Of a DNA stretch of 64,000 nt, positions 23,329 through 34,206 are shown in pieces. The stretch is from Pseudoscleropodium purum (taxonomy: Eukaryota; Streptophyta; Bryopsida; Hypnales; Brachytheciaceae): the NCBI GenBank assembly GCA_963969395.1, contig OZ017797.1, positions 21,080,001 to 21,144,000 of the forward strand, in the 5' to 3' direction. The position numbers and the translations under genes were made by a program. The number at the start of each line of letters is the position of its first letter. Position 1 is the stretch's first letter. The notes under the pieces are model-generated. The model was given only the letters and a program-made list of their open reading frames with translations, was not told the DNA's origin and ran no database searches.

Positions 23329-26300
23329 GTGGTATGGGCTTATAAGTATACTTGCATAAAAGGTGAATTTAACGTCAATGATGACTTGACCAAAGTTGTT
23401 CGTCAAAGTTGTAGTTCAATTAGTGGAAACTGGAAGGTGATGATTCCAAAGGGAGACAATTTGGAAAAGCACAAGGAGCACGGGACATGCAAGGAAGATG
23501 ACTTGCCTTTTCTTCATCTCAAGAAAAGTAACACCTTCACTAACGTGGATTGCAAGCATTTGAAATATTGTAAGCTTTGGGCCAACCGCAAGTAAGCTAG
23601 AATCATGGCAAACCAACTCATTGTTGACTTGAAGGATGAACTAAAACAAAAGGAGTACAATTCTCCACCTTATTTCAAACTCTAGGTCATGGTCGTCTAA
23701 TATGTAATTACGACTATGACCAATATTTGTTGAAGCACCATAAGGTGAAGAATTTACCAAATAAACTTTGGTCAAAGAGTAGTCGTTGGGTGATGAGTGA
23801 GCATTTCCATGCAAGTGTTTTATCAACTCTGAAGGCCATGGTTTAATTTGCTCCCATCATTTCCATTAGTGCAGACAAGGTGACAGCTATTGATAATACA
23901 TTATGGCTTGGTGTGCATGTTTGCGCAATGGATTCTTAGAAGTAGGGCCCACACTTATTGCATCTATCATGTGTTTCCGACAATGGCACTACAAACCACT
24001 TGACAAATGCCATTATGTACTGATTGTTTGAGAAACAAGAGGACATAGTATCCAAACTCATTTGCTTTGGGCTCATGGAATTTCTATATTTGTAGAACCA
24101 AAGAAGGACGGAACTACCCAAGTTCAAGAGAAATGGGCTCCTCTTGTGCTCGGTGCTAGCTATGCTAGTTACTGCAATAACCTTGTAGAGATGCTGTCTA
24201 TCTACCCAATGGTTTCCCATTTAGAAGAATTGTTCTAGTCTATCTATATATATTTTTGGTGCAGCCACAAGCAACACACTAAGCTACAAAATCTAGTTGA
24301 TCTCATAAAAACTAAGGCCAAGAAAATGTTGAGGAATGTTGATATGTGTTTGACATCTATGAAGAATATAGCACAAAGAATTCTAAGTAAATATAAAACT
24401 TTGCTAGTGAAGATGGGATTGGACATGGCCACATTTGTTGGGCAAAAAGGCAATGTTAGGTTTGCCAATAATTTCTACTTTCTAGTAGACACTGAGATCT
24501 TCCTATCACTAGCATGCTTCATACCTATGTTGAATGTTGTTCATTGCTTAATCAACCTAACCCAAGCTCGTGACATTTTAATTTGTAATTTTATGCAATC
24601 CATCAAGGTTTGCCAAGATGAACTTACTCAGATGTTCATTAACATGTCCTCAACCTACAACACAGTGGAGTTTACTTGGTATAACAAGCTGGTGAAATTA
24701 AAAAGTGTTGACATTCTTTTGGAGTAAAGGGATTTATCGAGTGACATCAACATTTGCCATTTGGTGTTCAACTTTAGCATTGATCACTGCAATGTTTGCT
24801 TGTTGTATTGACAAATGGAAAAGGAACTAAATATTTGTCACTCAAAAGGAGTACAACCATGCACAAGACAATGTCGAAAGGCAATTTGCGGGCCAATATT
24901 CCTATTTTCCCTAATTTTTTCTTTGGCTATAAGACATTTTTTTTCTGGATTACGATTGCTACTAGTTTGGTAGGTGTGGCTACAGAATGGAACTACAAGT
25001 TTATTCTAGCTTACGGTGGAAGTCTAAGGTTTTCCTTCCCAATTTGTTTGGACTAGTACTTTCTATATTCTAGCTTGTGTTTTGTCTATTTTGCTTGTTG
25101 TCATTTTGGCAAGTTTGACCTTTAGGGTTGAAGTGCAAGTTGACACTTTGGATTTGCGGTAGAGGTTTTAGGTTTACCTTCCTTATTTTTTTGGCTACAT
25201 GCTTTGTATTCTTTTTATTAGTTGATGTTAATTTTGTGGATTTGGTTTTTGTGGTTCTTTTGCAGGTTTGCACTTGGGGTTCATGATGAAGGTTTTGGCT
25301 TCACCTCCACTATATTTTTTTGGTCTATTACTTTGAGTTTCTAGATTTCTATCAATTTCAATAGGGTTTTTGATGTGCAAATCAAAGTTTGCACTTAGAG
25401 TTCACATTGGAGGTTCTAGCTTTACCTTTATTTAATATTTTTTTTGGTCTAGCAATTTTGGTTTTAGATTGTGGTTGCTAGCAAGTTTGGCCTCAAAATG
25501 TAAGTGCATGTGGTCTTGTTTCAACTTCATTGTCATTTCATTTATTATTGCATGTTGTTACTACTTTGTATTGAACATCAACTTGTGGACTTGTTGCTAC
25601 TACATACTTTCTCTTTAAACATCAGCCTTATGACTTCTTATTCAATGCCTATAAATATGAGAGACAAAAGTGGACTTCTAAATTTCATTTGTGGTTGGTT
25701 TTTATATTTTCAACAATTCCTTCTCATGAGTATAGTATTTTGCCTTGTGTTTTGCAAAGATTGATCAATCACTTTGTGATGAGTTGGACAAGAGATTTCT
25801 ACAATAAGAATTATTTGATGCTTTCAGCATTATTTATCCGCAATATTGGAAACAAGAGGGGGCTAATGAGAGTTTTTTGTAGCACTAGTCAATGCCCAAT
25901 AAATTTTATTGTCATACAAAGTTTTTGAATAGAGGGTGGCATTTGTACAATGGGGGAAAGCCTTACACCACCCTTGAAATGCTCTCTGCATCTAAGTTAG
26001 ACAACTAGTAAGGGGTTGTTTAAAGTCACCATGAAAGCAAATGTTGAATATGCTTGTGCACCGCTCTACCATGCTAAACTACTTAGTGATTAAACTATGG
26101 CACAACATATCACAATCACAACACTTAGAAAACTTGATTTTTATATATTTTTAAGTAGCCAGGATAGGTTGTTATTTAGTGTTGGATTATGTAGAGGATG
26201 AAAGGTGTTTCTCAACCTTGAAATTTAAAGTCTTGCCAAAGAAACAAGTTGGGCAAACATCTACCCTTTAAGCTATACATGTTTGGCTAGAGTTACTATT

Positions 26301-26470
26301 CCTTGGAGAATTTTCTATACAAAGAGACCATAGATTCTTGGAAGAATGCAATCAAATTTGGCCAACATGAGGATGTTTTGTCTTTAGCTCGTTCATTAAA
26401 TCCTCCCCTTTCTACATTCCTTAGTTTTCATGAGATTATGCTAGCTTTGAACCTCAATTTTAGAGAATTT
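23329..26470 (+). pseudogene. hAT-superfamily transposase (plant ZNF862-like type), broken and interrupted
   Basis: Recognisable parts occur in order. A zinc-finger-like N-terminal segment (23401-23592) contains ISGNWKVMIPKGDN and CKHLKYCKLW. The core follows with ISISADKVTAIDNTLW (about 23860-23910) and SDNGTTNHLTNAIM, in one frame with several stops. After a frameshift near 24070 the reading continues with EKWAPLVLGASYAS, MVSHLEELF, KAKKMLRNVD and SKYKTLLVKM, and with the open stretch 24326-24727 (IFLSLACFIPMLNVVH, TQARDILICNFMQ). A tandem array (24950-25510) then interrupts. The C-terminal part resumes at about 25775 with LFDAFSIIYPQYWKQE. It closes with the dimerisation motif VEDERCFSTLKF (26191-26226) and LYKETIDSWKNAI (about 26320-26350). 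hAT enzymes cut and paste with 8-bp target duplications. Many stops and shifts make this copy inactive. I could not define its TIRs. Confidence 0.85.
24950..25510. repeat. Tandem array of ~120-130-bp diverged units inside the hAT remnant
   Basis: Units start with variants of aggttttggcttcacctt, at about 25029, 25161, 25289 and 25410, so spacings are about 132, 128 and 121 bp. Each unit then has a 'tatttttttggtcta' block, a 'gttgctagcaagtttggcct' block and an 'aagtgcaagtttgcacttgg' block. Part of a further unit precedes the first (from about 24950). The sequence has no transposase similarity and splits the hAT coding sequence, so it arose after, or was inserted into, the transposon. Confidence 0.7.
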
Positions 26471-27181
26471 TCTCAAAATTGAAGGTTTCTATTGGGATGT
26501 GTTTTTTATTGTACATTTGTACAAGATGGAGTAGAAGATTAGGCATCATTAACTAGTTGGAGCCTTCTATGACTTCTTCATGTTACTTTTTATTCTAACT
26601 TGTACTTCTATTATGGTTTTTTTGTTTATGTACAAAATACTAACACTGCAATTGAGTAGTAAGTTTTTGTTTTTTGTAAACATGGTTCAATTACCTTGTT
26701 AGCGATAGTTTTGAGTTCTAAATGTGTGACTTATATTGCACTATGAAGCATAAACTATTGAAATAAATGATAATTTCAGTTCATTTCCAAGTACCTGCAT
26801 TTGCATCCCTTAAACACAAAAAATTCACCTTTTTTCCACTTATTATTTTATCACTTAGTAATTGGAGCTAGTGCAAATGACAAAAAATAGCCAACTATGA
26901 TCTATTGAACTTCTTTGTGTGTATCAAATCTTACTTTACCAACAAAAAAATTAATGCATAATCCTACATTTTTTTCTTCAAATTTATCACATTGTTTCAA
27001 CCACGGAAAAAACCCTCCCTACACACATGGGTATAGCCTCTTGGTTATTTTTGGAAAAACAGTTCTAAGATTGTTGGATGGGACGGTTTTGTACCAAGGT
27101 TGAAATTAGGTGTACTTGTATTTTATTAATGAATATTGTAAAACTTGGTAGGCACCACCTAACCTGACCACTGTAACTTAA
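26471..27181. other. Spacer after the hAT remnant
   Basis: AT-rich sequence with one short plus-strand frame (26915-27103), which has no recognisable domain. The right end of the hAT element probably lies in the first part of this stretch, but I could not identify a terminal repeat. Confidence 0.35.
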
Positions 27182-27310
27182 AGCCGCTTCACACATGGAC
27201 CTCCACCAATCAAATTTAAAAAAACCCTAACTTTGACCTCTTGACCCTTCATGCAAGGCGGCACAATCCAAAGTCCGTCACTGCCTATATGGTAGCCCAA
27301 CTCTTACAGT
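27182..27310. mobile_element. Fragment of the Tourist-like MITE family seen at 29708-30050
   Basis: Begins after a TAA with AGCCGCTTCACACATGG and continues 'acctccaccaatcaaattt', 'ctttgacctcttgacccttc', 'ggcacaatccaaagtccgtc' and 'gcctatatggtagcccaa'. This is the same order as the left half of the element at 29708-30050. The right half, with its inverted end, is missing. Confidence 0.7.
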
Positions 27311-28466
27311 AGTGAATTTTCTTTTAAGTAGTGCAAGAATTCCTATTACCTAGTCTACAACTTACCTTATTTATGATACAAAAGTTCAAATAATATGCCT
27401 ATGAGGCATGGCTTGTCCAAAATAGGTACTTCTACTCTAACTTATTCTAAAATCGTAATCTTCATCACAAAGTTCATATTTACCACAAAATTATAATCTA
27501 ATAACAAATTGAAATTTCACATTAACATAACATGCATTCCACTACCTTTCCTTCATACACCCTGGTCATCATATTGAGATCCATTTTGTCCACTGAACTA
27601 TCATGCTCAAGAAGTATTGTTGGGTGTGAAATGTTCCATCTACTATTAATAGAGCCAAGGCAGTGACAATGCATGCTACTGAATGTCATATGAAGGCCAC
27701 AACAGTATCGGACAATGAGTAATTACTGATTAACCTTGAGTAACCTCAGGACCTATGACTGAAAAGTTTGGCACAGGCTACTGTAAGTACTGCAAACCAT
27801 GATTAGTGGAGTACATTTGTCAGGTATTTCAAATAATAGAAGAAATGTCAAATCTAGATAATCAGGGTCCAGCCAGTCAAGTAAGCAGGACACTTATCCA
27901 ACGAAAAGTATACTAATAAAACAGCACTTTGATTTGACAAACAAACAAAAGAGACTTCAGTTAGAAACTGCTGTTAGTACTAGTATTTGAACTGGTCGTA
28001 TTTGCCCTTTCAAACCATTTTTGAAGGCCTATTATTATCTATCAAGATGGGAGTTCCTGATGTGAATCCATTATTTGAATCTTCTCTAATTGTCACACTT
28101 CATATAATGTCAAAGACAATTTGGTCAGAGGAAAAGAAATCATATTTATAATATTTATGATTAAAAAATGAAAAGTGAAAAAAAGAAAAACTCTAGTTTC
28201 AATTATAAAATGTCTCTGCATTTTGAAGAAAACAAAGAAGGGAATCACAATTATGTGGCTTTGGCAAAAAGAAATTATCTTGAATTATCTTGAAAAGTAG
28301 TTGTGAAAATTTGTGATTTTTCATTTGTATGATTAGAAGTTCAAAATTTGTTGAAATTTTTTTTTTGTTTATTGAACAATAATCTGTCAAAATATATCAA
28401 ATACAATAAAAATTCATATTTCAATAATAATTTTGATATGATTGTCTAATGGTATGAAATTGTATA
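27311..28466. other. Intergenic spacer, partly low-copy
   Basis: From about 27540 to 28060 the composition is more even and lacks the repeat families of the rest of the window. No open frame of note and no RNA gene is recognised. After 28130 it is AT-rich. Confidence 0.4.
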
Positions 28467-29376
28467 TTAATACCTAAGGATTTCTGACTATGTTTGCACC
28501 AAAAATGCTTTAAAATTGTCATTTCTAATACAAGTACCAAATTTTAGAAAAAAAATATTTCGGAAACATGTGACCATAGGATTTTGTTGTATTATATCTC
28601 ATTTGAAAAGATGTGAAAAAATTTCAAAATTTTCCACAATGTAAATGGCAAGATATTAATGTTTGAATTGACAAAAAAAATTAGGCAGTTGCACTTCACT
28701 AGGTTACATTTGTATGAAAAAATGTCCAAAATGAAGGTTACCTTTTTAATTCATTCTCCAAGGCAAGTTGGCTACATGCTTGAAAAAATTCAAATCATTT
28801 GGAATTGTACAATATATAGGAAAAAAATAGTAAGTAGAAAGAAGTAGAGAATGATTCAAAACACTAAATTGTTAAGAATTTTATTATGGAATTGAAAAAA
28901 TGCCAATCTCAATGGTTTCAATATTTTTATAAATGATTTACACCTAATGTTTTTGTTTTTTTTTCAAAAATATTTAAAATTGAATTAAATAAAGTACTTC
29001 AAAGTTTATTTTAGAGTAAAGATTCTATAATTGTCCACAAACTAAAACTCCTCATAACTTTCATCTCATTAATTAAAATGGAATGACTCAAAGCTTTACA
29101 AATATGTATAAAAAAATTTTAAAAATTAAAAATTTGTATTTCTTAAAATGTTATTTTTAAGGAATTTTTGAGCTACCTATCAAGCAATGAAAATGACATA
29201 TCATACAATTACTTTTCAATCATGTAGTCCGAAGTTATAAAAATTATTGCATCCTAAAGCTACTCTTCAAGCACAAGTTATGTAAAAACTTCAAAGATAA
29301 AAAATAAAGATTTCATTTGTAATGACCTGCCCCCAAATGCTATAATTTTTTTTTAAATTCAGTGCTTTAAGGGTTT
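28467..29376 (+). mobile_element. TTAACCCC-family TIR element, diverged
   Basis: The left end is ttaatacctaaggatttctg with actatgtttgcacc following. The right end is near gtgctttaagggttta. Internal landmarks remain in order: 'ccataggattttgt', 'ggcaagatattaatgtttgaa', 'ggaattgtacaatatatagg', 'tagtaagtagaaagaagtag' and 'aaaatggaatgactcaaag'. The ends are more eroded than in the copies at 20878 and 54178. No coding capacity is seen. Confidence 0.8.
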
Positions 29377-29707
29377 ATTTTATTTTTTAAATTTACACAT
29401 GTTCACATTTTGCTTTTGTAACAATTAAATCAAGATATTAAAAGCTTTAAATGGGAATTGTATTACATCTTTTACATACTCTAAAATATCATAGTTTTAA
29501 CCAATCACTACAAAAGTCATAAAAATTATATGTCTTTTATTTTTATATATTTTTTAATAAATTGAAATATTAGTACCTCATAGTAATAACAAATCATAAA
29601 TTTAACTATAGAAATGTAATGTAGGATTTAAAACTAGAAAATTTTGTTTGGATGTCAATTGCAAAAGATTAAATTTTTTGTGTTTATAACACTAGAAGAA
29701 AGACTAA

Positions 29708-30050
29708 GGGCTGCTTCACACATGGGCCTAAGGTTGAGAGTCCGTCGGCCTCCACCAATCAAATTTCAAAAAACCCCAACTTTGGCCTCTCGATCCTTCA
29801 CACAAGGTGGCACAATCCAAAGTCCATCGCCCTCCAAAGTGCCTACATGGAAGCCCAAGCTCCTACGTGGTAATGGCCTCACGATGGACTCTCGGCCAAA
29901 GTTTGGGTTGCCACAAAGTGGTGACCCAAACTTTGGTCGAGAGCCCGTCGAATTGCCCATTTATTGCCCATTTCTTTGGACTCTCACCCAAAGTTTGGCC
30001 ATGAATTCCCACGGCCTCTTGACTTGGTTGGCCCATGTATGAAGTGCCCC
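29708..30050. mobile_element. Tourist-like MITE (PIF/Harbinger type), TAA target duplication
   Basis: A 343-bp element begins GGGCTGCTTCACACATGGGC and ends with the near-complementary GCCCATGTATGAAGTGCCCC. It is flanked by identical TAA trinucleotides (29705-29707 and 30051-30053), as expected for PIF/Harbinger-type insertion. The interior is G+C-richer, with repeated and inverted motifs such as ccaaactttgg / ggccaaagtttggg. The overlapping frames on both strands are by-products. A related fragment lies at 27182-27310. Confidence 0.85.
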
Positions 30051-30935
30051 TAAGAACTTAAATTTTGTAAGAGAAACTTTGACATGCATATATTGTTTTA
30101 TTCATGCCTAATGATCAAAAGTAGTTATATAGATCAATTGATTGGAAGTGAAAGAAAATTTAAGTATTAAGATGATGATGCCCAATATGTTTTGATTCTA
30201 TAATTTTTCATGTTTAAATATTATTTCTTAATTTTTTACAAAAAAATATAATGACACAGACACTTATCAATTCACACCAAATGTGAATAAAATATTTTTT
30301 TTGTACAATTATATTAATTAAGTTAAATATTACAAGACGATAAATTATTAAATTGAAAGATACATCCTAATGTCTAAAGTAGAATAACCAATATGACAAT
30401 ATTCTTAATTAAGCATACCAATTATACAAATGGTAACATTGGAGTGGTAATTTGTTGGAAGAGGTGAAATATGATAGTCCTTTGTAAGTTTTGTTTGTAG
30501 AAAATTGCAAGTCAATGAAGAGCCCGATATGGTGTACAAAGAATGCTTTCATATTTCAACCAAAGAATGATATCTATTTTTTTTTTATAGATTTATAAAA
30601 TATTGTAAAGGACTTTTTAATACCTTGAGTCCAATTGCTAATCTACAAAAAAAATTAGGGTATCCAAGATGTTCAAATTCACATCAATAATGGTCCTTTA
30701 GCACATATCTTTCTATATTTTAGGTAAATTAAATGAAAGTATTGGTACACAATAAGTAAATTTTATAAGTAAATTTCCTTCATCATACAAATAAAAAATC
30801 TCTCTAATTATTAAGGTTAGAGGGGCCATTGTAGCCTCCTTTCTACTATATTTATATCAAACTAAGTGGATAAACACTAAATTTGAGATGTCCTTCCAAT
30901 CAAGGGCCTAAGTTTGCTTTTGTATTTAGTGTATA
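30051..30935. other. AT-rich spacer
   Basis: No gene, repeat end or RNA is recognised. Long A and T runs dominate. Confidence 0.5.
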
Positions 30936-31187
30936 CTCCCTCCATCCTAAAATGATTGTCCACTTTGAATGTCATGTTTTTTTAAGGTTTTTTTGAGTAG
31001 ATTAAAAACATACTTCCCTATGGCTAATTTTATTTAGGTTTCAATAAACACATGCAATGTTCTTCATTGATTATAGTGTTATAAAATCACGAATCTTCCT
31101 TGATTATGTTTTTCACAATATGTTCAATGAAATTGGGTCAAAAAAATATCAACAAAATTCCAGAAAATCATTTTGGGACAAAGGAAG
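30936..31187. mobile_element. Stowaway-type MITE (Tc1/mariner)
   Basis: A 252-bp element starts CTCCCTCCATCCTAAAATGA directly after TA (30934-30935) and ends tcattttgggacaaaggaag directly before TA (31188-31189). TA target duplication and the CTCCCTCC end with a following 'aaaatgattgtcca' are the recognised signature of plant Stowaway MITEs. No coding is present. It is the clearest indicator of a flowering-plant genome in the window. Confidence 0.9.
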
Positions 31188-33192
31188 TAAATTTCTTGAA
31201 TAAAAGAGATTTAGGGCCATGATAAGGTGGAAAGGGTCTTCAAATTAAAGTTTGAATTGATGGCAATCAAATGGCTTAGTATGGATAAAGATCTTCAACT
31301 TTGGATGAAGTCATTTGAAATAGAAGTTTGTGCAAATAACATTAAAATAAAAAAATTCTTGATATTATGTTAATTTTAATCAAGAAAATACTATAGTATT
31401 TTGAAGCCCATAAGTGCTTCAAAATACTTGTACCTAAAGCAAAGTTAAATTCTTCATCTATATTTATTTTTTAATAAATCCAACTACAAGATCTTTTATT
31501 TATCTTATTTAAGTATGTCCTTCCAAAATTTTAGGATAAAAATCACTACTAATATCAAATTGAATGTGCCTAAACCTCAAGAAGAAGTTTTTTCTAGACC
31601 TTCCTAATGGTGAAGTTTTGTCTTTCAATATCATAAGAAAAATATTGATATCCAAAAAACTTGTTGAAGAATGGATTGGAAATAGATAGAAAAAATTTAA
31701 CCAAAATGGCATTCATATTCATCTTTAATTTTTTTTATAAAGTGTAAGTTGTTCTCAATGAAAGAAAAAGAAGAAAACTCTAATAACTTTTACAAAGAAT
31801 TGAGATTTGTCAATTTCAATGGTAAAAAGTTATAGTAAGCTTCATATATCCTATATTCTTATTTTCATTTTAAAATTTTAAAAATTGAGTTTAAAAAATG
31901 ACTATATTTGTTTTTCTACCTTCAAGGCTTTCAAAATAAAACACCTTGTAACTTTCACCTCATTATTAGGAATTGAATGGTTCAAATGTTTTTAAATAGG
32001 CATCAATCTATAAAATAAAATAATTTTTTAATAAAAAATTTAGCTACCCATTTTGACATTGAATTAGAAAAAAGGTGAAACTTTGTAATATTTATCAAAA
32101 TTATGTAAAATAAAACTCTCAATGTAGATTAAGATTGTTAGCAAATGCCCTAAAAATCCCATGCCAAAATTCTAAATTATGAAGTCAATAGAACTTGCCC
32201 AAGTTCTCAAATTCAGCTTGTTAGTTTTTTAGGGGTTAATAGATGTTATAGCATCTACATTTGGTTGTAATGACCATTATAGATGTATTTTTGTCAATTA
32301 TGGATTACCATAGTGGCATTTATTAGGTGTTAGGGCAACACATGTCCTAAATATCAACGAAATTTGTAATTTTTTGAAAATATATAAACAATATAATCTC
32401 ACATTTTCTCCATGGATATACACATACATACATTCAATTATAGGGGCCCAATCTTTGTTATAGCTACAATGAAACCTTTGATCTTATATACACATATAAT
32501 TCAACTAGTGAATTTTTTTTCCACAATGGTTGGAATGGCTAAATTATTCTAAAATAAAACAATGCAATGAAATTTGCATTCAAAGTAAAGAAATCACATT
32601 TGAGGGCATCATGGCAAATTAGTTTATGAGACTTTGAATCTTCTCAATTCAACTTCTTTTACACTATAGATTTTGAATTAAAAAGGAATTATCATGAAGA
32701 ATTGAATTGAAAATATAAGAAAAATAAAGGTAAAAAAAACAATATGATTTTCATTCTTTAAAAAGAAATTTAAATATAAGAAGGTATTTGATGGATAGAG
32801 GAACCAAGTCATTAGTACCTTTAGAAGTAATTAAAACACACTAATCCAAATAGTGAGATTGTTTGAACAATCAAAATAAATCATGTGGAACTTTTTGTTT
32901 TGAAAAAAATCTGGAAATTGAGCTCAATAAAAAATCCTATGCATTATTTTTCAAAAAGATGATTTTATTGCATACAAAACAAAATACTCCATAACTTTCA
33001 CATTGCAAATTCAACTGGAATGTATCAAAACTTTCCATATAGACCAAAAAAATTATTTCAAGTTTTTGTGGATTTTTTCTACACATTGAATTCAATTTTG
33101 GACTTATTGTGGCATAATCTTAGCTCCCACGTACCAATTAAAATAAAAATTATAGCCCCCAAAGGCTAATAAGTTTTTCTATCTTATGAGAA
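31188..33192. other. AT-rich spacer with eroded fragments of the main repeat family
   Basis: At about 31930-32240 the sequence resembles the right half of the main family ('aacaccttgtaactttcacctcatt', 'ggaattgaatggttcaaatg', and an end 'ttagttttttaggggttaa' near 32240). A second fragment at about 32980-33060 has 'aatactccataactttcac' and 'ggaatgtatcaaaactttcc'. No gene is seen. The frame at 31509-31712 is motif-free. Confidence 0.5.
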
Positions 33193-34206
33193 GGTCTTTA
33201 ACCCCCAAAGGACCAAGGCCATTTTTTTTTGGTCAAAATCCAATCAAAACTGTTCTTGAAACTATGATAATCAAAATTTTCAACAAAATGTTTTTATTGG
33301 AAATCTAACCATGTGATCTTGTACTAGACTTATAGAAAAAAGAAGTAAAAATTTTGTGACATTTGACTGCACGGATTGAAAGATATAAGCATTTGAAGTA
33401 AAAGTTTTATTTTTTTGGACTGTGCCCAACAATTTCAGCTGTCTTTGACCATTGATTGTCAAAACTTTTTCCACTATGGCTGCTGAATTTAAAAATCTAT
33501 CATACTCTACATCATGTTAGGAATGTCTCCAAAAAATTTCAAGTCAAAAAATGATATGGAACACATCCAAAAAAAATATTGCAATGCAACAATGTCCAAA
33601 AGTTCATAATGCCTCACATAATTTTTTGAGCAAGTTTTCCACCACATAAATCTGAAACTCAAAAATCCACATGTTAGATTGAAAGATATAGTATGCCTTT
33701 ACAATCTCCAAAAAAGAAATTTGAAAAAAAAAAAAACACTTTATTACCTATGGAATTTAGAAGCTCTATGTGAATAAGGAATGGAATATGGCTTTGGGCA
33801 CGGCATGGAAAAAGGGTCAAGGTTTATTCTTGATATGTTTCCACTATGTTTCCGGTCTATTCTAATCATTGGAAGCTTTGAGTTACCTAGAATTTTACTA
33901 TCTAAAACTAGGAACCCTTCATCATGAAAATTGTTGCCCTCCCCTTAGGCTCCCCTCGTGCCCAATGTTATTGCCTTGCCATAGTCAAGGCAAATTCCCT
34001 TACCTTGATTGTGCAATGAATTGAAATTTTCAAAAAAATGCTCATAACTCCTAAACTATAAGTCAAAATTATATGAAATTTATATGCACACGAAACTTGG
34101 TAGAAACTATACACTCACAAAAAGTTTGAAAAAATCATGTTGAATATTAAGATTGAACGAGCTTACTTGAAAACCCAAGTGTGCCCCCAAGAGAATTTTA
34201 GGGGTT
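33193..34206 (+). mobile_element. TTAACCCC-family TIR element, strongly diverged
   Basis: The left end is ttaacccccaaaggaccaag. A weak right end gaattttaggggttaa lies near 34206, and another possible end (actttagggattaa) lies near 34292. Internally 'aaccatgtgatcttgtacta' (near 33307) and 'ggattgaaagatataagcatttgaa' (near 33372) match the family's interior in the plus orientation. The rest is hard to align by eye, so the right boundary is uncertain. Confidence 0.55.

Noticed and set aside
24326..24727. 133-codon frame as an independent intact gene
   Set aside because: It is the best-preserved block of the hAT transposase remnant; matching sequence continues on both sides through stops and a frameshift.
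29644..30042. 132-codon plus-strand frame as a protein gene
   Set aside because: It lies almost entirely inside the Tourist-like MITE at 29708-30050 and has an open antisense shadow.
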